Below, piece by piece: positions 61,589-64,000 of a stretch of DNA of 64,000 nt. The position numbers were made by a program, and so were the translations under genes. Each line of letters starts with the position of its first letter. The first letter of the stretch is position 1. The notes under the pieces were generated by a model. The model was not told the origin of the DNA. It made no database searches and was given only the letters and a program-made list of their open reading frames with translations. Source of the stretch: Bacillus massiliglaciei (GTDB taxonomy: Bacteria; Bacillota; Bacilli; Bacillales; DSM-1321); assembly GCF_900098925.1 (NCBI RefSeq), contig NZ_LT622359.1, positions 831,527-895,526 on the forward strand. The letters run 5' to 3'.

Positions 61589-62296
61589 TTAGACATTTTC
61601 AATTTCAATTTTTGAGATTTCCTGGATGTGTGACAGAGAGTAATAAACTTCGGATGTTTTCCTTTTTTGATCTACGAGGATTTTAAGAGTGAGATGATGC
61701 AGATTTTCCTCTAGATCTTTAATTCTTAGATTTTTAACTACTATATTGTCGTCTTTGATTTTTTTCAGCACGAGCTGTATATCGTTTTTTTCGGTAATCA
61801 GCAATTTAAGGATGATTTCTTTTTGCCTCAAAGACTTAGGGCCGATGATAGTGAAAAGATAGGGGATTAATTCCACACTTGTAATTAATAGTACAACTCC
61901 AACAAATGCTTCTATGTAAAAGCCTGCCCCCACAGCCACTCCGATGCCGGCTGCTCCCCAAATAATGGCTGCAGTCGTTAAACCTGAGATACTGTTGTTA
62001 TTGCGCTGCAGGATGACTCCTGCTCCAATAAAACCAACACCGGAAACAATCTGAGCGGCAAGACGTAAAGGATCCATTGTGATATTTACGTATTCACTTC
62101 CGGGAGATTTATAAGCTGACTCCATCGAAACGACAGTCAAAAGGCAGCTGACAATAGAAATAACTAAACTCGTTTTCAGTCCAACAGGCTTTCTTTTCAT
62201 TTCTCTTTCTAATCCAATTATAAGTCCTAATAATGCTGATATTCCCAGTTTAATGAGAATAGGTATTTCTGTTTGAAGGTCAAAGTTCCATTCCAT
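61589..62296 (-). CDS. MgtC/SapB-family membrane protein
   Basis: 235 residues; ATG 62296, with AGGTGGTG upstream. N-terminal membrane domain of about five TM helices with SALLGLIIGLEREMKRKPVG and SGVGFIGAGVILQ, then a C-terminal regulatory domain of about 80 residues. Linked to Mg homeostasis and ATPase control in other bacteria. Confidence 0.88.
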   Translation of the reverse strand: MEWNFDLQTEIPILIKLGISALLGLIIGLEREMKRKPVGLKTSLVISIVSCLLTVVSMESAYKSPGSEYVNITMDPLRLAAQIVSGVGFIGAGVILQRNNNSISGLTTAAIIWGAAGIGVAVGAGFYIEAFVGVVLLITSVELIPYLFTIIGPKSLRQKEIILKLLITEKNDIQLVLKKIKDDNIVVKNLRIKDLEENLHHLTLKILVDQKRKTSEVYYSLSHIQEISKIEIENV

Positions 62297-62428
62297 CTGT
62301 TTCACCACCTGATTTATTATATGTAAAGAATTTTTGGCCTATCCCTTTAGAAAAGTTTATATGTTCACCATTATAACAGGGATTATACGGTACAATAGTA
62401 CTGAATTACTGAAATAGAGAGGTACCTT

Positions 62429-63340
62429 ATGAAATTAATAAAAAGCAATCCTTATTTAGTTTTGGCTGTTGGAGTGGCTTCTGTTTCAGTCTCTGCCATT
62501 CTTGTGAAGCTGTCTTCAGCGCCTTCGGGAACGATTGCCTTCTACCGTTTGTTTTTTACTGTTCTTCTGATGGCTCCCGTTTTTTTTAGAAAGTATCGCC
62601 ACGAATGGAAGGCTGTTAAGGGGAAAGATCTTTGTTTTTCCTTACTTGCAGGAGTATTTTTGGCTTTTCATTTTATCTTATGGTTTGAGTCACTTCATTA
62701 CACGTCAGTTGCGAGCTCAACTGTTTTAGTGACGCTGCAGCCTTTGTTTGCATTTGCGGGTGCTTTTCTGTTTTTTAAAGAAAGATTTTCACTGAAAGCG
62801 ATCTTCAGCAGTTTAATTGCTATCGGAGGCAGCCTGGTGATTAGCTGGGGAGATTTTCGAATAAGCGGAATGGCTCTTTGGGGGGATATTCTTGCACTTA
62901 TTGCCTGTGCCTTAGTTACAGGTTACTTATTATTTGGTCAGGACGTGAGAAAACGGGTTTCTTCTATAACGTATACTTTTATTGTATACAGTTTTTGTAC
63001 AGTCACATTATTTTTTTATGTATGGTTAGCGGGAGAGTCGTTCGGTCCTTTCCCGGCATCGGACTGGCTTTATTTTCTTTTGCTTGCAGTCTTTCCAAAT
63101 TTACTAGGCCATTCATTATTCAATTGGTCCCTGAAGTTTATCAGTACAACAACCTTATCGATGGCTATTCTTTTAGAACCTGTAGGGGCTACAATCCTGG
63201 CCTATTTCATTTTTGGTGAGTTTATCACATGGGCTCAGGCTGCAGGAGGAATGATCATCTTCATGGGGCTGTTCTTATTTCTTATGGATGGAAAGAAACA
63301 GCGTATCAATAATGTAACAGACAAAGCAGCAAACGTTTAA
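62429..63340 (+). CDS. DMT-superfamily (EamA) transporter
   Basis: 303 residues with ten TM helices in two EamA repeats (YLVLAVGVASVSVSAILVKL; EPVGATILAYFIFGEFITW). Substrate unknown. GAGAGGT upstream; terminator after. Confidence 0.88.
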   Translation: MKLIKSNPYLVLAVGVASVSVSAILVKLSSAPSGTIAFYRLFFTVLLMAPVFFRKYRHEWKAVKGKDLCFSLLAGVFLAFHFILWFESLHYTSVASSTVLVTLQPLFAFAGAFLFFKERFSLKAIFSSLIAIGGSLVISWGDFRISGMALWGDILALIACALVTGYLLFGQDVRKRVSSITYTFIVYSFCTVTLFFYVWLAGESFGPFPASDWLYFLLLAVFPNLLGHSLFNWSLKFISTTTLSMAILLEPVGATILAYFIFGEFITWAQAAGGMIIFMGLFLFLMDGKKQRINNVTDKAANV

Positions 63341-63359
63341 GTTTGCTGCTTTGTTTTTT
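63322..63359 (+). terminator. Terminator of the EamA gene
   Basis: CAAAGCAGCAAAC / GTTTGCTGCTTTG followed by T6; it starts inside the last codons. Confidence 0.92.
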
Positions 63360-63782
63360 GACCATCAAATCGGCAGGCAGAGTTCTACCGTCCAGCCTAT
63401 ACAAATCAATGAAAAATATGTTAAATTTATATGAAGATAGAAAGCTGTGAATAAGAAATTTAATCCTTATAAAAAAATGATTAAAATATATTGCAATCAT
63501 ATTTTAATCATGGTATATTATTTCTTGTCGTTAAAACGACTTGAGAATCCTCCTGAATCACTGCTTCAAAAATTATTTCAAAAAAATAGTTGACGAAGAT
63601 TAAGAGGATATGATATATTAAACGAGTCGCTTCGGCAAGAAACGACATCGAAATTGCTCTTTGAAAACTGAACAAAACAAAGCGTAAACGTACGATATAT
63701 AGTGAACTAACACTATTCAAAAAAAAGTAATGCTGACCATTGATTAATATCAATGCCGGCACTTCTATGAGCAAGTCAAACA
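63360..63782 (+). promoter_or_regulatory. rRNA operon upstream region
   Basis: No protein gene. TTGACG (63590-63595), 18 bp, TATATT (63614-63619) is the likely rrn promoter. TGCTCTTTGAAAACTGAACA (63655-63674) is the typical Bacillus pre-16S leader with antitermination-type BoxA. The 16S leader runs on to about 63782. Confidence 0.75.
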
Positions 63783-64000
63783 TTCTTCGGAGAGTTTGAT
63801 CCTGGCTCAGGACGAACGCTGGCGGCGTGCCTAATACATGCAAGTCGAGCGAATCAAAGGGAGCTTGCTCCCGGAGATTAGCGGCGGACGGGTGAGTAAC
63901 ACGTGGGCAACCTGCCTGTAAGACTGGGATAACTTCGGGAAACCGGAGCTAATACCGGATAGTTTCTTCCCTCTCATGAGGGAAGATGGAAAGACGGTCT
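63783..64000 (+). rRNA. 16S ribosomal RNA, 5' part (cut by window end)
   Basis: Begins near TTCTTCGGAGAGTTTGATC. Contains the universal primer region AGAGTTTGATCCTGGCTCAG and the bacilli-typical GGCGGCGTGCCTAATACATG; about 218 nt lie in the window. Variable regions V1 and V2 fit Bacillaceae. Confidence 0.97.

Noticed and set aside
1..64000. CRISPR array, insertion sequence or transposase
   Set aside because: No regular repeat-spacer series and no transposase-like reading frame was seen.

Overview
The window comes from a low-GC Gram-positive chromosome of the Bacillaceae. The 16S rRNA 5' end at the right edge, strong AGGAGG ribosome-binding sites, FbpA-like small basic proteins, an MhqR-type quinone regulon and a caa3-oxidase CtaG gene all fit. 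I do not name a genus. Most of the window is ordinary chromosome, rich in redox, sulfur and sugar-alcohol accessory operons. One integrated mobile element occupies 44643-61437.

Left part (1-26300): the end of cysI (sulfite reductase), a KASIII-like/STAS-like pair, a chemotaxis receptor, and a redox group (DUF1450 protein, pirin, a Cys-rich HTH regulator, Mn superoxide dismutase, ferredoxin-NADP reductase, FMN reductase). The redox group shares a TTATAC-N6-GTATAA operator. An organosulfonate block follows: a TSUP exporter, ssuA-ssuD-ssuC-ssuB and ssuE. A small hairpin motif recurs before three of its transcription units. Next comes a quinone-detoxification operon (mhqP, mhqN, mhqO, flavin reductase, second mhqO, wrbA-like) behind two MhqR-type palindromes, one of them perfect. 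CtaG/DUF2243 and a DUF5058 / membrane protein / M20 hydrolase operon complete this part.

Centre (26300-44500): two catabolic islands. The first (26481-34880) holds a short-chain dehydrogenase, a DeoR regulator, a zinc alcohol dehydrogenase, an MFS transporter, an RpiB-family isomerase, a split DhaK/DhaL kinase and GlpX. Together they read as a route from a four-carbon polyol (D-threitol and/or erythritol) through erythrulose phosphate to erythrose 4-phosphate. The second (35285-40359) holds a ROK repressor, a polyol dehydrogenase, a xylulokinase-type kinase and a GPH symporter, consistent with D-arabitol or xylitol use. Near-consensus cre sites suggest carbon catabolite control of both. An ECF sigma / PadR / SEDS operon and a membrane-anchored DUF559 nuclease lie just left of the element.

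Mobile element (44643-61437, about 16.8 kb): it is integrated at the 3' end of a tRNA-Ala(GGC) gene and bounded by a 50-bp direct repeat, with candidate integrase arm sites at both ends. It carries an FtsK-type ATPase and a replication-relaxation protein, several XRE/HTH regulators, a candidate iteron cluster, many small genes, a 560-residue tape-measure-like protein, a DUF2577 tail protein, an HU protein and two tyrosine recombinases. No large terminase, portal, capsid, sheath, VirB4 or recognisable classical relaxase was found. It is therefore neither a full prophage nor a full ICE, and a satellite or hybrid element is my main candidate for something undescribed. To the right lie the tRNA, an MgtC-family gene, an EamA transporter and the start of an rRNA operon.
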